The notes beneath the pieces are model-generated. The model was not told where the DNA came from, did no database searches, and saw nothing but the letters and a program-made list of their open reading frames with translations. Positions 1-6,851 of a DNA stretch of 58,147 bases are shown here, one piece after another (position 1 is the stretch's first letter; every line of letters begins with the position of its first letter). The position numbers and the translations under genes are program-made. This DNA comes from Anaerolinea sp. (GTDB lineage Bacteria; Chloroflexota; Dehalococcoidia; Tepidiformales; Tepidiformaceae). The stretch lies in NCBI GenBank assembly GCA_013822275.1, contig PNKC01000012.1, forward strand, positions 1 to 58,147, read 5' to 3'.

Positions 1-43
1 CAGCCTCGCGCCAGGGGGCGCGCAGAAACGGAAGAGCAAAGCC

Positions 44-211
44 ATGGCCAAGGGCAAGGGCGACCGGATCATTATTCATCTCGCCTGCACGGAGTGCCGC
101 GAACGGACTTACACAACCCAGAAGAACCGCCGTAACGACACGGACCGCATGGAGTTGTTGAAGTTCTGCCCGCGCTGCCGCGTGCACCGCGCGCACCGGG
201 AGACACGGTAA
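44..211 (+). CDS. rpmG: 50S ribosomal protein L33
   Basis: This 55-residue protein is L33 of the large ribosomal subunit. It begins MAKGKGDRI and carries two Cys-x-x-Cys pairs (CTEC near residue 15 and CPRC near residue 43), so it is the zinc-binding (C+) form. The length is normal for L33. The start is ATG at 44, with a purine-rich GGAAGAG about 7 nt upstream. It is followed 6 nt later by secE and then nusG, an order common in many bacteria and here probably one operon. It was found by direct reading because it is short. Confidence 0.95.
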   Translation: MAKGKGDRIIIHLACTECRERTYTTQKNRRNDTDRMELLKFCPRCRVHRAHRETR

Positions 212-217
212 CCCGCT

Positions 218-622
218 ATGGCACGAACTACCCGGCGCCGCGCAGCCGTGGCGCCCACGCCTGCCACCGCTGAGAGCGCGGCTGAAACGCCCCGGACAGC
301 GCGGAAAAATCTCCCGCGGCCCTCAGCCGCGGGAGCCTCGGGGGGGTCCGGCGGCCGGGGGCCTACCGCCCTCGGGACATCTGGCAGCGGCGGGCTCCGC
401 CCGTCGCCGCGTAAGCGCCGCAACCCGCTCGGCTTCCTCGTCCGCCTCCAGCCGCGTTTCGTGGCAGACGTGGTTGCCGAACTGCGAAAGGTCACCTGGC
501 CAACCTTCCAGGAAACCCGCTACCTCACCATCGTCGTCGCGATCGTTTCGCTCGCGGTCGGCATCGTCCTCGGGTCCATCGACTTTGTGTTCGGGTGGAC
601 CGTGGAGAAACTGTTCTTCTAA
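218..622 (+). CDS. secE: preprotein translocase subunit SecE
   Basis: SecE is the small essential subunit that clamps SecY in the inner-membrane translocon. The C-terminal third has the family signature (ELRKVTWPT near residue 89) followed by a single membrane segment at about residues 103-125. The protein is 134 residues, about twice the minimal bacterial SecE. The extra N-terminal 75 residues are rich in Ala, Pro, Gly and Arg and are probably disordered. Its place between rpmG and nusG supports the call; the stop is 3 nt before the nusG start. An internal start is possible, but no better ribosome site was seen. Confidence 0.93.
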   Translation: MARTTRRRAAVAPTPATAESAAETPRTARKNLPRPSAAGASGGSGGRGPTALGTSGSGGLRPSPRKRRNPLGFLVRLQPRFVADVVAELRKVTWPTFQETRYLTIVVAIVSLAVGIVLGSIDFVFGWTVEKLFF

Positions 623-625
623 ACC

Positions 626-1303
626 ATGACTAGCGAACCGAAGCCAATCACTGCCCTCTCGGGCCTCAAGCCCGAGCCGAAGAAGGCGCCCCCGCGGCGC
701 CGCAAGGACGACGACGTCCTCGAACAGGAACAGCTTTCGGACGATGAGATCAACGCCCCCGGCCGCCGATGGTACTTCCTCCACACCTACAGCGGCCACG
801 AAAACAAGGTTCGCCACGCCATCAAGAGCACCGTCGAGCAGATGGACGCGAAGGACAAAGTCTTCCACGTGGTTGTCCCGACGGAAGACGAGATCGAGAT
901 CCGCGACGGCCAGCGCCGGACGGTCAAGAAGAAGCTCTATCCCGGCTACGTCCTGGTCCAAACCATCGAACTGAAAGAGGGCGACCCCGATTCGGACGAG
1001 GCCTGGCACATGATCCGGAACACGACCGGCGTCACAGGCTTCGTCTCTTCCGGCACGCGGCCGGTGCCACTCTCCCAGGACGAGGTGAACCATATCCTCC
1101 GGGCGATGCGCATGGAACAGCCGCGCGTCCGTGTTGGCTTCGCCGTCGGCCAGAACGTGCGCGTTGTGGATGGCCCGTTCGAAGACTTCGTCGGCACCGT
1201 CGTCGAGATCAACAGCGAAAAGGGCCGCGTCCGCGTCAACGTCAACATGTTCGGCCGCGAAACCCCGGTCGAGCTGGACTTCCTCCAGGTGGAGAAGCTG
1301 TAA
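626..1303 (+). CDS. nusG: transcription termination/antitermination protein NusG
   Basis: NusG binds RNA polymerase and affects pausing, Rho termination and coupling to ribosomes. The 225-residue protein has an acidic/basic N-terminal extension of about 45 residues, then the NGN domain starting at RRWYFLHTYSGHENKV (about residues 48-150). A C-terminal KOW domain is seen around VRVVDGPFEDFVGTV (about residues 172-225). The length is slightly above the usual 180-200 because of the extension. It sits 3 nt behind secE, as in most bacteria. A strong hairpin terminator follows about 30 nt after the stop. Confidence 0.97.
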   Translation: MTSEPKPITALSGLKPEPKKAPPRRRKDDDVLEQEQLSDDEINAPGRRWYFLHTYSGHENKVRHAIKSTVEQMDAKDKVFHVVVPTEDEIEIRDGQRRTVKKKLYPGYVLVQTIELKEGDPDSDEAWHMIRNTTGVTGFVSSGTRPVPLSQDEVNHILRAMRMEQPRVRVGFAVGQNVRVVDGPFEDFVGTVVEINSEKGRVRVNVNMFGRETPVELDFLQVEKL

Positions 1304-1330
1304 ACACGCCCCAACCGGCATAATCCCGGA

Positions 1331-1360
1331 GAAGCCGCTCATCGAGCGGCTTCTTCGTTT
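1331..1360 (+). terminator. rho-independent terminator after nusG
   Basis: A 10-bp stem GAAGCCGCTC/GAGCGGCTTC with a 3-nt loop is followed by TTCGTTT. It lies 28 nt after the nusG stop and just before the promoter of the next gene, so it probably ends the rpmG-secE-nusG transcript. Confidence 0.85.
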
Positions 1361-1370
1361 CCCGGGCCGC

Positions 1371-1376
1371 TACAAT
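1371..1376 (+). promoter_or_regulatory. -10 hexamer of a leaderless promoter
   Basis: TACAAT ends 6 nt before the GTG start at 1383, and no Shine-Dalgarno lies between. The spacing predicts transcription starting at or next to the start codon. Confidence 0.6.
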
Positions 1377-1382
1377 CGCCCG

Positions 1383-2225
1383 GTGCCCAGCACCCTGGCC
1401 AACCGCATCAGCATCTGGTACGAAGCACTTGGCGACCCGGCTGGCCCGCCCGTCCTCCTGGTCATGGGCCAGGGCGCGCAGGCCACCGGATGGCCCGCCC
1501 CCTTCTGCCAGGCCCTTGTCGCGGCCGGCCTCTTCGTCATCCGCTACGACAACCGGGACGTGGGCTACTCCACGTGGTTCGCGGACGGTGAGGCCTACAC
1601 GCTTGAAGACATGGCCGCGGATGCCGTTGGCCTGCTCGACGCCCTCGGCATTGAGCGCTGCCACCTCGTTGGGGCGTCTCTGGGCGGCGCCATCGCCCAG
1701 CTGGTCGCTATCGCCCACCCGGGCCGCGTGCTCTCGCTGACATCCATCATGGCGTCCGCCGGGAGGGACACACCGGCCGACGGCGGACGGGAGGCATTAC
1801 TCGACCGCTTCGAGCGCGAGCGCCTGGCCAGTGACGCCGAGGCGATCGAGGAGTCGGTCGAGAGCTGGCGGATGTGCGCCGCGAAGAGCCAGCCCTTCGA
1901 TGCGGAGTGGTGGCGTGAGTTCGTTACCGATCAACACCGCCGGCGCCCCAACCCGCGCGCGAACGCCCACCATCGGCGGGCCATGGAACGGTCTGGCTCG
2001 CGGCTCGCGAGCCTCGCGGGGATCAGCACCGCGGCGCTCGTCATCCACGGCGACGAAGACCCGCTCGTCCCGCTCAGCGAAGGTGAAGCCGTGGCGCGTG
2101 CCATACCGGGGGCAAGGCTCCACGTTGTGCGCGGCATGGGCCACGAACTGCCACCACGCGTCCTCACCGAAATCGCGGCCGCCATCGCAGGCTTCATCCA
2201 AGAAGCGGCTCGGTCCGCGCGTTAA
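1383..2225 (+). CDS. alpha/beta hydrolase
   Basis: This is a 280-residue alpha/beta-hydrolase-fold enzyme with unknown substrate. The nucleophile elbow is GASLGG, with Ser at about residue 99. Asp and His candidates lie in HGDEDPLVP and RGMGHELP near the C-terminus, giving a complete triad. The pattern YDNRDVGYS is typical of the esterase/TAP-like branch. The GTG at 1383 is chosen because the upstream in-frame stretch overlaps nusG and the terminator. TACAAT lies 6 nt before the GTG, which fits a leaderless mRNA. It stands alone between nusG and a separately promoted lipoprotein gene. Confidence 0.85.
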   Translation: MPSTLANRISIWYEALGDPAGPPVLLVMGQGAQATGWPAPFCQALVAAGLFVIRYDNRDVGYSTWFADGEAYTLEDMAADAVGLLDALGIERCHLVGASLGGAIAQLVAIAHPGRVLSLTSIMASAGRDTPADGGREALLDRFERERLASDAEAIEESVESWRMCAAKSQPFDAEWWREFVTDQHRRRPNPRANAHHRRAMERSGSRLASLAGISTAALVIHGDEDPLVPLSEGEAVARAIPGARLHVVRGMGHELPPRVLTEIAAAIAGFIQEAARSAR

Positions 2226-2268
2226 GGCCCTGGAAACTCGCCCCCTGCCGGTGCGCCGGCCGTCCTTC

Positions 2269-2274
2269 TACACT
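2269..2274 (+). promoter_or_regulatory. -10 hexamer of a leaderless promoter
   Basis: TACACT ends 6 nt before the ATG at 2281, with no ribosome-binding site between. Confidence 0.6.
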
Positions 2275-2280
2275 CTTCCC

Positions 2281-3219
2281 ATGCGCGAACCCTCCCGCCG
2301 CGACTTCCTCAAGCTCGGCCTGGGCGCGGGCGCGTTCGCCTTCGCCGGGTGCGGCCGGGAACCTCCACGGCGCGACGCCCTCGCGCCGCCCGCCTCCACA
2401 GTCACCGTCCCTGGCATAGCCCGTGACGATGCTCCCCCGTCCACGCCTCCTCTGTCACCAACCCCAAAACCAGTGCCACCGCAATCGCGCGGCGAGCGCC
2501 TGCTCCTCCCGGGCACGCCGAGCGAGACCATCCTCACGATGGAGTTCAGCGGCAAGGCGGGGCCCGTGCTGATGGTGCTGGGTGGCGTCCATGGCAACGA
2601 ACCGGGAGGTTGGCTGGCAGCCGAGGAGGTCGCTTCCTGGCCGCCGGCCGCCGGCGGCCTGATCGTTTTGCCGCGGGCCAACCGCATCGCCGTCGCCAAC
2701 TTCGTCCGCACGACGGAGGAGCTTGGTGACCTGAACCGCCTCTACCCGGGTTCACCGGAGAGCCCGCTGCCGATGGGACGGCTGGCCGCGGAAATTGTCG
2801 CTGCCGCGCGCGAGTTCAACGTCGACGTAGTCCTGGACCTGCACGAATCGTGGGCCTTCTACAACGGCCGTAGCCAGAACGGCACTGCCTTCCTCGGGCA
2901 GACCGTGACGACCGGGATCGGCCCCCGCAACCCGTCCCTCGGCCGCGACATCATCGCGCGGGTGAATGGCAACATCTCGGTGGAACGTGACCTGCTGGTC
3001 GAGCGCGACGGCTCCGCGTTTCGCAGCGACCCCACCCTCGGCGCACCCGGCCCCGGCCAGTCACAACGGGGGCGCAGCTCCCTCTCACTTGGCGGACACG
3101 TGGAGGGACTGACGCCAATCCTCGTGGAGATGGGCCAGAAGGACCAGCCCATCGCGCGTCGCACGGAGCTGCACCTGCAGGTTGCCCGAGCGGCGATGGA
3201 GCTGCTGGGCATAGCCTGA
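2281..3219 (+). CDS. exported AstE/aspartoacylase-like (M14 superfamily) metallohydrolase
   Basis: This 312-residue protein begins with a twin-arginine style signal (PSRRDFLKLG) ending in a lipobox AFAGC near residue 23, so it is probably a Tat-exported lipoprotein. After a Pro-rich linker comes a succinylglutamate desuccinylase/aspartoacylase-like fold. Zinc ligands are visible in GGVHGNEPGG (His, Glu) and DLHES (His), and a late Glu in LVEMGQ may be catalytic. Family members cleave amide or peptide bonds of small substrates; the substrate here is unknown. ATG at 2281 is favoured by the signal peptide and by TACACT 6 nt upstream. Confidence 0.8.
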   Translation: MREPSRRDFLKLGLGAGAFAFAGCGREPPRRDALAPPASTVTVPGIARDDAPPSTPPLSPTPKPVPPQSRGERLLLPGTPSETILTMEFSGKAGPVLMVLGGVHGNEPGGWLAAEEVASWPPAAGGLIVLPRANRIAVANFVRTTEELGDLNRLYPGSPESPLPMGRLAAEIVAAAREFNVDVVLDLHESWAFYNGRSQNGTAFLGQTVTTGIGPRNPSLGRDIIARVNGNISVERDLLVERDGSAFRSDPTLGAPGPGQSQRGRSSLSLGGHVEGLTPILVEMGQKDQPIARRTELHLQVARAAMELLGIA

Positions 3220-3320
3220 GCCGCACTCGCCTGCTGCCACCACGGGGCGGCTGCCGGCAGAGACGCCAATCTGAAACGGTCACTGAGCAGCAACACTGGG
3301 CGCCGCCCCCGCGAATTCGC

Positions 3321-3326
3321 TAGACT
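3321..3326 (+). promoter_or_regulatory. -10 hexamer for the MBL-fold gene
   Basis: TAGACT lies 28 nt before the ATG at 3355. The predicted short leader contains an AGGGAG ribosome site, so this is a normal leadered promoter. Confidence 0.5.
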
Positions 3327-3354
3327 GCCGCGGAGCATTCCCCAGGGAGTCACC

Positions 3355-4293
3355 ATGAGCAGCGCGACCGTCCCCTTCCACGCCGAGATCCCTCCGCCCG
3401 TCGTCCAGGAAGTGAGCGCCGGCATCTTCGCCTACATCCAGATGGACGGCAGTTGGTTCCTGAACAACACCGGCACGATCGTGGGCGAGCGTCACGCGAC
3501 AGTGATCGATTCGACGGGCACCGAAGCCCGCGCATTGGCCTTTCACCGCGCGCTCCGGACGGTCACGGACAAGCCCGTCAACACCCTTATCAATACGCAC
3601 AGCCACGGCGACCATACCCACGGCAACTTCGTCTTCGCGCCAGAAGCCGCGATCATCGGCCATGAACTCTGCCGCCGCGAAATCCGGGCCGTGGGCAACC
3701 TCGCGCACGCCCTGTTTCCGATGATCGAATTTGGCGACTGCCCCGTTACTCCCCCGTTTGTGACCTTTCAGGACCAGTTGAACGTCTATGTGGACGACCT
3801 GAAGGTAGAACTCATCTTCGTCGGCCCGGCCCACACCACGAACGACATCGTCGCCTGGATCCCGGACCGCAAGCTTCTCTTCTCGGGCGACATCATCTTC
3901 AACGGCGGTACCCCCTTCGCCCTGGGCGGCTCCGTTGCAGGCTGGATGGTCGCGCTGGAGCGGATCGAGGCGCTCGGCGCGGAAACCATAGTCCCCGGCC
4001 ACGGCGCCGTCTGCGGTCCCGAACTCATCGCGGATGTGCGCGCCTACCTGCAGTTCGTACAGGAGGTCGCGCGGCGCGGCTTCGAAAAGGGCACGCCTCC
4101 GCTGGAACTGGCCACCGCCCTGGACCTCGGCCGCTTCACCCAGCTCCACGACCGCGAGCGGCTGGTGCCGAACATCCACCGCGTCTACTCCGAGCTGAAG
4201 GGCGAGCCATGGGGCACTCCCCTCAACGCCGGGCAGATGTTTACGGAGGTGCTCACCTACAACGGCGGCCAGCCCCTCCGCTGCTTCGCCTGA
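3355..4293 (+). CDS. MBL-fold metallohydrolase
   Basis: This is a 312-residue metallo-beta-lactamase superfamily hydrolase. The metal motif HSHGDHTHG is at residues 82-90 (His82, His84, Asp86, His87). Further ligands are probable in VGPAHTTND and VPGHGAVCG. The domain order matches cyclase/glyoxalase-like MBL hydrolases of about 300 residues. The start at 3355 follows an AGGGAG Shine-Dalgarno 7 nt upstream. It is a single-gene unit: the next feature is a tRNA gene with its own promoter. The substrate cannot be told from the sequence. Confidence 0.85.
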   Translation: MSSATVPFHAEIPPPVVQEVSAGIFAYIQMDGSWFLNNTGTIVGERHATVIDSTGTEARALAFHRALRTVTDKPVNTLINTHSHGDHTHGNFVFAPEAAIIGHELCRREIRAVGNLAHALFPMIEFGDCPVTPPFVTFQDQLNVYVDDLKVELIFVGPAHTTNDIVAWIPDRKLLFSGDIIFNGGTPFALGGSVAGWMVALERIEALGAETIVPGHGAVCGPELIADVRAYLQFVQEVARRGFEKGTPPLELATALDLGRFTQLHDRERLVPNIHRVYSELKGEPWGTPLNAGQMFTEVLTYNGGQPLRCFA

Positions 4294-4379
4294 GCCGACG
4301 ACACCCACAGCCCGTAGATCGCGCCGCATTTTCTGCTTCGGGCACCCGCGCCCCGAATTTCCCGTGCGCCCCCGCCTGC

Positions 4380-4385
4380 TACAAT
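4380..4385 (+). promoter_or_regulatory. -10 hexamer of the tRNA-Ser gene
   Basis: TACAAT ends 7 nt before the mature tRNA 5' end. Because a tRNA 5' end is fixed by structure, this calibrates the hexamer-to-transcript spacing used for leaderless genes in the window. Confidence 0.7.
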
Positions 4386-4392
4386 CACGAGT

Positions 4393-4480
4393 GGAGAGGT
4401 GTCCGAGTGGTTGATGGTGCCGCTCTCGAAAAGCGGTGTGGCGCAAGTCACCGGGAGTTCGAATCTCCCCCTCTCCGCCA
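4393..4480 (+). tRNA. tRNA-Ser(CGA)
   Basis: This is an 88-nt class II tRNA. The acceptor stem GGAGAGG pairs with CCTCTCC, followed by discriminator G and an encoded CCA. The anticodon loop CTCGAAA gives anticodon CGA, which reads UCG serine codons. A long variable arm (GGTGTGGCGCAAGTCACC region) supports serine. The T-arm has GTTCGAATC. Confidence 0.97.
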
Positions 4481-4527
4481 CTCAACCCCACCGGTCGCCG
4501 TCGAAAAAGCGGGCCGCGCCGTGGGTG

Positions 4528-4533
4528 TATGAT
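4528..4533 (+). promoter_or_regulatory. -10 hexamer of a leaderless promoter
   Basis: TATGAT ends 6 nt before the ATG at 4540, and there is no Shine-Dalgarno. Confidence 0.55.
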
Positions 4534-4539
4534 CTCCCC

Positions 4540-4668
4540 ATGAGCGTCACCGTGAATGACCTGCCCGAACTGTTGAGGCTGATCCGCTCGAATCCCGAGT
4601 GGCGCGAAGCTGTGCGCCGCGAAATCCTCACGGGCAAGCCAGCGCTCTCACCAAGCCAAACGTCGTGA
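4540..4668 (+). CDS. small protein, N-terminal part of a split nuclease-like gene
   Basis: This 42-residue ORF contains DLPELLRLIRSNPEWREAV, a segment I recognise as the usual N-terminus of coiled-coil/PD-(D/E)XK-like proteins of the DUF3782 kind. It stops at TGA 4666-4668, overlapping the ATG of the next ORF. That ORF supplies the C-terminal domain of the same family. The coiled-coil repeat region that normally joins the halves is nearly absent. Either the two are translationally coupled or they are one gene split by a frameshift with loss of the coiled coil. Confidence 0.55.
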   Translation: MSVTVNDLPELLRLIRSNPEWREAVRREILTGKPALSPSQTS

Positions 4669-5156
4669 TGAACGAAGACATCCAGGGTATCCGGCGTTCG
4701 ATGGCGAACATCGGCCGCTACCTCGATTCTTGGGAAGCGCGGCTTTGCCAGCAGGAGTGGCAACTCCACTTCTCCGGCCGCTTCGGCCCGATCATTCGGC
4801 GCGCCCGTCTCGTCACTCCCAGTGACCTCGACGCGTTCGAAGATGCCTACGACGCAGGCAACCTTAACGCGGACGAGGCCTTGGCCGTTCGCCAACTCGA
4901 TATCATCGTGGAAGGCGTGCAGGGCGGCCGCGGCGCCGCCGTGACACCAGCCCTCCTCGCCGTCGAAGTCTCCGTCACTATTGACCGCAACGATGTCGCT
5001 CGCGCGCGAGACCGCGCGGCCATCCTCCGCAAGGTCGGCTACAACGCCATCCCCGTGGTCGCCGGGGCGCGGATGGACGCGTCGCTCCGCGACGCCGCCG
5101 AAGCAGAGGGTGTCCGGGTGCTCTTGCGGCCAGAGGACGTCTTCGAAGTCGCCTGA
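4668..5156 (+). CDS. PD-(D/E)XK nuclease-like protein, C-terminal part (DUF3782-like)
   Basis: This 162-residue protein starts at ATG 4668, overlapping the upstream stop as TGATG. Residues 1-30 resemble the end of a coiled coil. The rest matches the conserved C-terminal domain of DUF3782-like proteins: FGPIIRRARLV, LDIIVEG, then LAVEVSVTIDRNDVARARDRA. The Asp...Glu-Val-Ser spacing is compatible with a PD-(D/E)XK nuclease core, but catalysis is unproven. Family members usually begin with the LPELLRLIRSNPEW-type segment now in the preceding ORF, so the locus looks split. The function is unknown. Confidence 0.6.
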   Translation: MNEDIQGIRRSMANIGRYLDSWEARLCQQEWQLHFSGRFGPIIRRARLVTPSDLDAFEDAYDAGNLNADEALAVRQLDIIVEGVQGGRGAAVTPALLAVEVSVTIDRNDVARARDRAAILRKVGYNAIPVVAGARMDASLRDAAEAEGVRVLLRPEDVFEVA

Positions 5157-5233
5157 TTCACCGAACCCGCGCCGGCACCCGAGCCCCCTTTCCGATTACC
5201 ATCCGCCGGTTTGTCCCGCCATTGACCGTGCGG

Positions 5234-5239
5234 TAGACT
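5234..5239 (+). promoter_or_regulatory. -10 hexamer for the SCP2-like gene
   Basis: TAGACT lies about 46 nt before the ATG at 5286, in front of a leader with a GGAGG ribosome site. Confidence 0.45.
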
Positions 5240-5285
5240 CCGGCAACCACGTCAAACGTGCCAGCGAGCGCATGGAGGTACCCAG

Positions 5286-5717
5286 ATGCCGAATTTCCCC
5301 TCGGTCGAATGGTTCAAGGCAGCCGCCGACCTGCTGAACAAGTCCGATAGCTTCAAGCGGTTGGGCACTTGCGATGCCGAGATGGGCGTCCAGGTGGATG
5401 ACAAGTACTACGAGATCGACTTCGAAGCCTTCGAAGTGCGGGACGTGCGTGAGATCGACGCCCGCCGCGCCGAGGAGCTGGACTTCACCCTTGTGCAATC
5501 CGGCGAAGCCTGGCAGGCGATGCTGGAAGACATCAAGAAGAACGGCCGCGCCACCCACGACTTCACCCTCAACTCGCTCGATCTGCGCAGCGCCGAGGAG
5601 TTTGCCCGTGGTAAGGACTACCACCGCCGCGACGCCTTCTACCGCTTCAACCAGACCTTCCAGGAGTACTTCGACCTCACCGCGAAGATGGAGACCACCT
5701 TCCCCGCGCGGGTGTAG
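5286..5717 (+). CDS. SCP2-like hypothetical protein
   Basis: This 143-residue protein has no signal peptide or membrane segment. The opening FPSVEWFKAAADLLNKSDSF and the following alternating beta pattern resemble SCP2 sterol-carrier/lipid-binding domain proteins, where a hydrophobic tunnel holds a lipid. The C-terminal part (about residues 100-143), rich in aromatic and charged residues, is not typical of that family, so the assignment is tentative. The ATG at 5286 is preceded by GGAGGTACCCAG, giving a clear ribosome site. The gene ends 12 nt before the broken higB. Confidence 0.6.
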   Translation: MPNFPSVEWFKAAADLLNKSDSFKRLGTCDAEMGVQVDDKYYEIDFEAFEVRDVREIDARRAEELDFTLVQSGEAWQAMLEDIKKNGRATHDFTLNSLDLRSAEEFARGKDYHRRDAFYRFNQTFQEYFDLTAKMETTFPARV

Positions 5718-5720
5718 ACT
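5715..5720 (+). promoter_or_regulatory. -10 hexamer for the higBA locus
   Basis: TAGACT overlaps the stop of the preceding gene and ends 9 nt before the TTG of the broken higB. No ribosome site is visible, in the leaderless style seen elsewhere. Confidence 0.5.
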
Positions 5721-5729
5721 CCCGCGCAC

Positions 5730-6001
5730 TTGAAGATCGAGTTCGCCAATCGCCGCCTCGAAGCCTGCTTCCGGGATGCCGCCGTGGCGCGCCGGACTTG
5801 GGGCGCGGTGGTTGGCCGCCGCTACGTCCACGGATGAAGCCTGCTGATCTGCACGAGTCCGCGCCACTCCGCTTTCACGCCTTGCACGGGCCAAAACAAG
5901 GGCGCTACGCCCTTACCGTTCACGACCGGTGGCGCATGGAAGTGACGCTGGAAGGTGATACGCTCCGTGTCGAGGAGGTCTCGAATCACTATGGCGACTG
6001 A
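5730..6001 (+). pseudogene. higB: HigB-type toxin, frameshifted
   Basis: The region encodes two pieces of a HigB/RelE-family mRNA interferase in different frames. Frame 1 (5730-5837, TTG start) reads LKIEFANRRLEACFRD...RRTWG...GRRYV and stops at TGA 5835-5837. The other frame runs to 6001 with RFHALHGPKQGRYALTVHDR and ends VEEVSNHYGD, the family's usual C-terminus. Compared with typical HigB proteins of about 90 residues, roughly 8-9 residues are missing at the join, which suggests a small deletion plus frameshift. The intact antitoxin gene overlaps the 3' end. A sequencing error is possible. Confidence 0.75.
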
Positions 6002-6272
6002 GAACGTGTATTCCAACCTTGCCATCCCTCCAGGCGAGTTCCTTCAAGAAGAGGTTGAGGCGCGCGGACTGCCCGTGGCAGCACTCCTCGAAGCACTCCA
6101 TCTCCAACCGCGCCAACTCGAACGATTGCTAGCTGGCGACGAACGAATCACCGCCGAAATGGCGCTCGATCTCGAAAACCTGCTCCAACTCTCGGCGGAC
6201 TTCTGGCTGGGTCTCCAGGCTGAGTACGACCTCACCCTCGCCCGCAATCGCCGCCTCGCCCAGTCTGCCTGA
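5991..6272 (+). CDS. higA: HigA-type antitoxin (XRE family)
   Basis: This 93-residue protein has the HigA pattern: IPPGEFLQEEVEARGLPVAALLEAL is the start of the helix-turn-helix, and LQLSADFWLGLQAEYDL is the family's C-terminal signature. HigA binds and neutralises HigB and represses its own operon. The ATG at 5991 overlaps the last codons of the toxin frame, with GAGGAGG about 12 nt upstream. The antitoxin frame is intact while the toxin is not, so it may now act only as a repressor or be drifting. Confidence 0.88.
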   Translation: MATENVYSNLAIPPGEFLQEEVEARGLPVAALLEALHLQPRQLERLLAGDERITAEMALDLENLLQLSADFWLGLQAEYDLTLARNRRLAQSA

Positions 6273-6319
6273 CTCCCCGCAGAACTACACCTCTTGCCCA
6301 AACCCCGCCACCGCCTGAT

Positions 6320-6790
6320 TCACGAACGCGCCTCCTGAAGCGCCCCCACCCGCGCCGGCTCCAGCAGGATGGGCCCCAGCACCTGCATCGCCTTGCACAG
6401 TTCTCCGCCGACTTCGCGCCCAAGGTCGGTCGTCAGCTTCGTGAAGTGGAACACCCGGTGAAGCCGCCGCCAGGAGGTAGTCCACACCTCCAGCTCCCAG
6501 CCGGGCCCCAGGCTGGCCATCAGCTCCGAGGCACGCTGCGACAGCCGGAAAGCCCAGAGGTCGTTCGCCTCCACCGGGCCTTCGAAGTGCAAACCCAGCT
6601 CCACCTGGCCGCGGCCGACGTGGGGTTGCAGTTCGAAGTGCGCCGCCGGGTCGCCGAAGTGGAGTTGGAGGATGGTCCACATCACCTTCCGTTCGGGGCG
6701 CGGGAAGTCCGCCGGCAGCGCGGCCAGCGCCTGGTCTTCGCAGAAGAACACGAACTCGCGCGCCTTCAGTACGCCCTCTCGCGTCGGCAT
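6320..6790 (-). CDS. hypothetical protein
   Basis: This is a 156-residue soluble protein of unknown function, with no recognised domain and no signal peptide. It is probably a real gene: it has balanced amino-acid use, and its ATG at 6790 has TACACT 7 nt upstream on the minus strand, the window's leaderless pattern. It is divergently transcribed from folC, with about 60 bp between the starts. The content is rich in aromatic residues (GDPAAHFELQPHVG, WELEVWTTSWRRLH), which suggests an alpha/beta fold binding a hydrophobic ligand, but this is speculation. Confidence 0.65.
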   Translation of the reverse strand: MPTREGVLKAREFVFFCEDQALAALPADFPRPERKVMWTILQLHFGDPAAHFELQPHVGRGQVELGLHFEGPVEANDLWAFRLSQRASELMASLGPGWELEVWTTSWRRLHRVFHFTKLTTDLGREVGGELCKAMQVLGPILLEPARVGALQEARS

Positions 6791-6797
6791 GACGGAG

Positions 6798-6803
6798 AGT
6801 GTA
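6798..6803 (-). promoter_or_regulatory. -10 hexamer, divergent from folC
   Basis: TACACT on the minus strand ends 7 nt before the ATG at 6790. It faces the folC promoter about 37 bp away. Confidence 0.5.
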
Positions 6804-6839
6804 GACCAGCTCGCCGCTGGGCGGAGCGCTGCCAGCGGC

Positions 6840-6845
6840 TAGAAT
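6840..6845 (+). promoter_or_regulatory. -10 hexamer of the folC leaderless promoter
   Basis: TAGAAT ends 6 nt before the GTG at 6852. No Shine-Dalgarno is present. Confidence 0.6.
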
Positions 6846-6851
6846 GGCGCA

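Noticed and set aside
1131-1382. upstream extension of the alpha/beta hydrolase
   Set aside because: It overlaps nusG out of frame and crosses a terminator.
5730-6001. programmed ribosomal frameshift in higB
   Set aside because: No slippery sequence was seen, and residues seem to be missing at the join, so decay is simpler.
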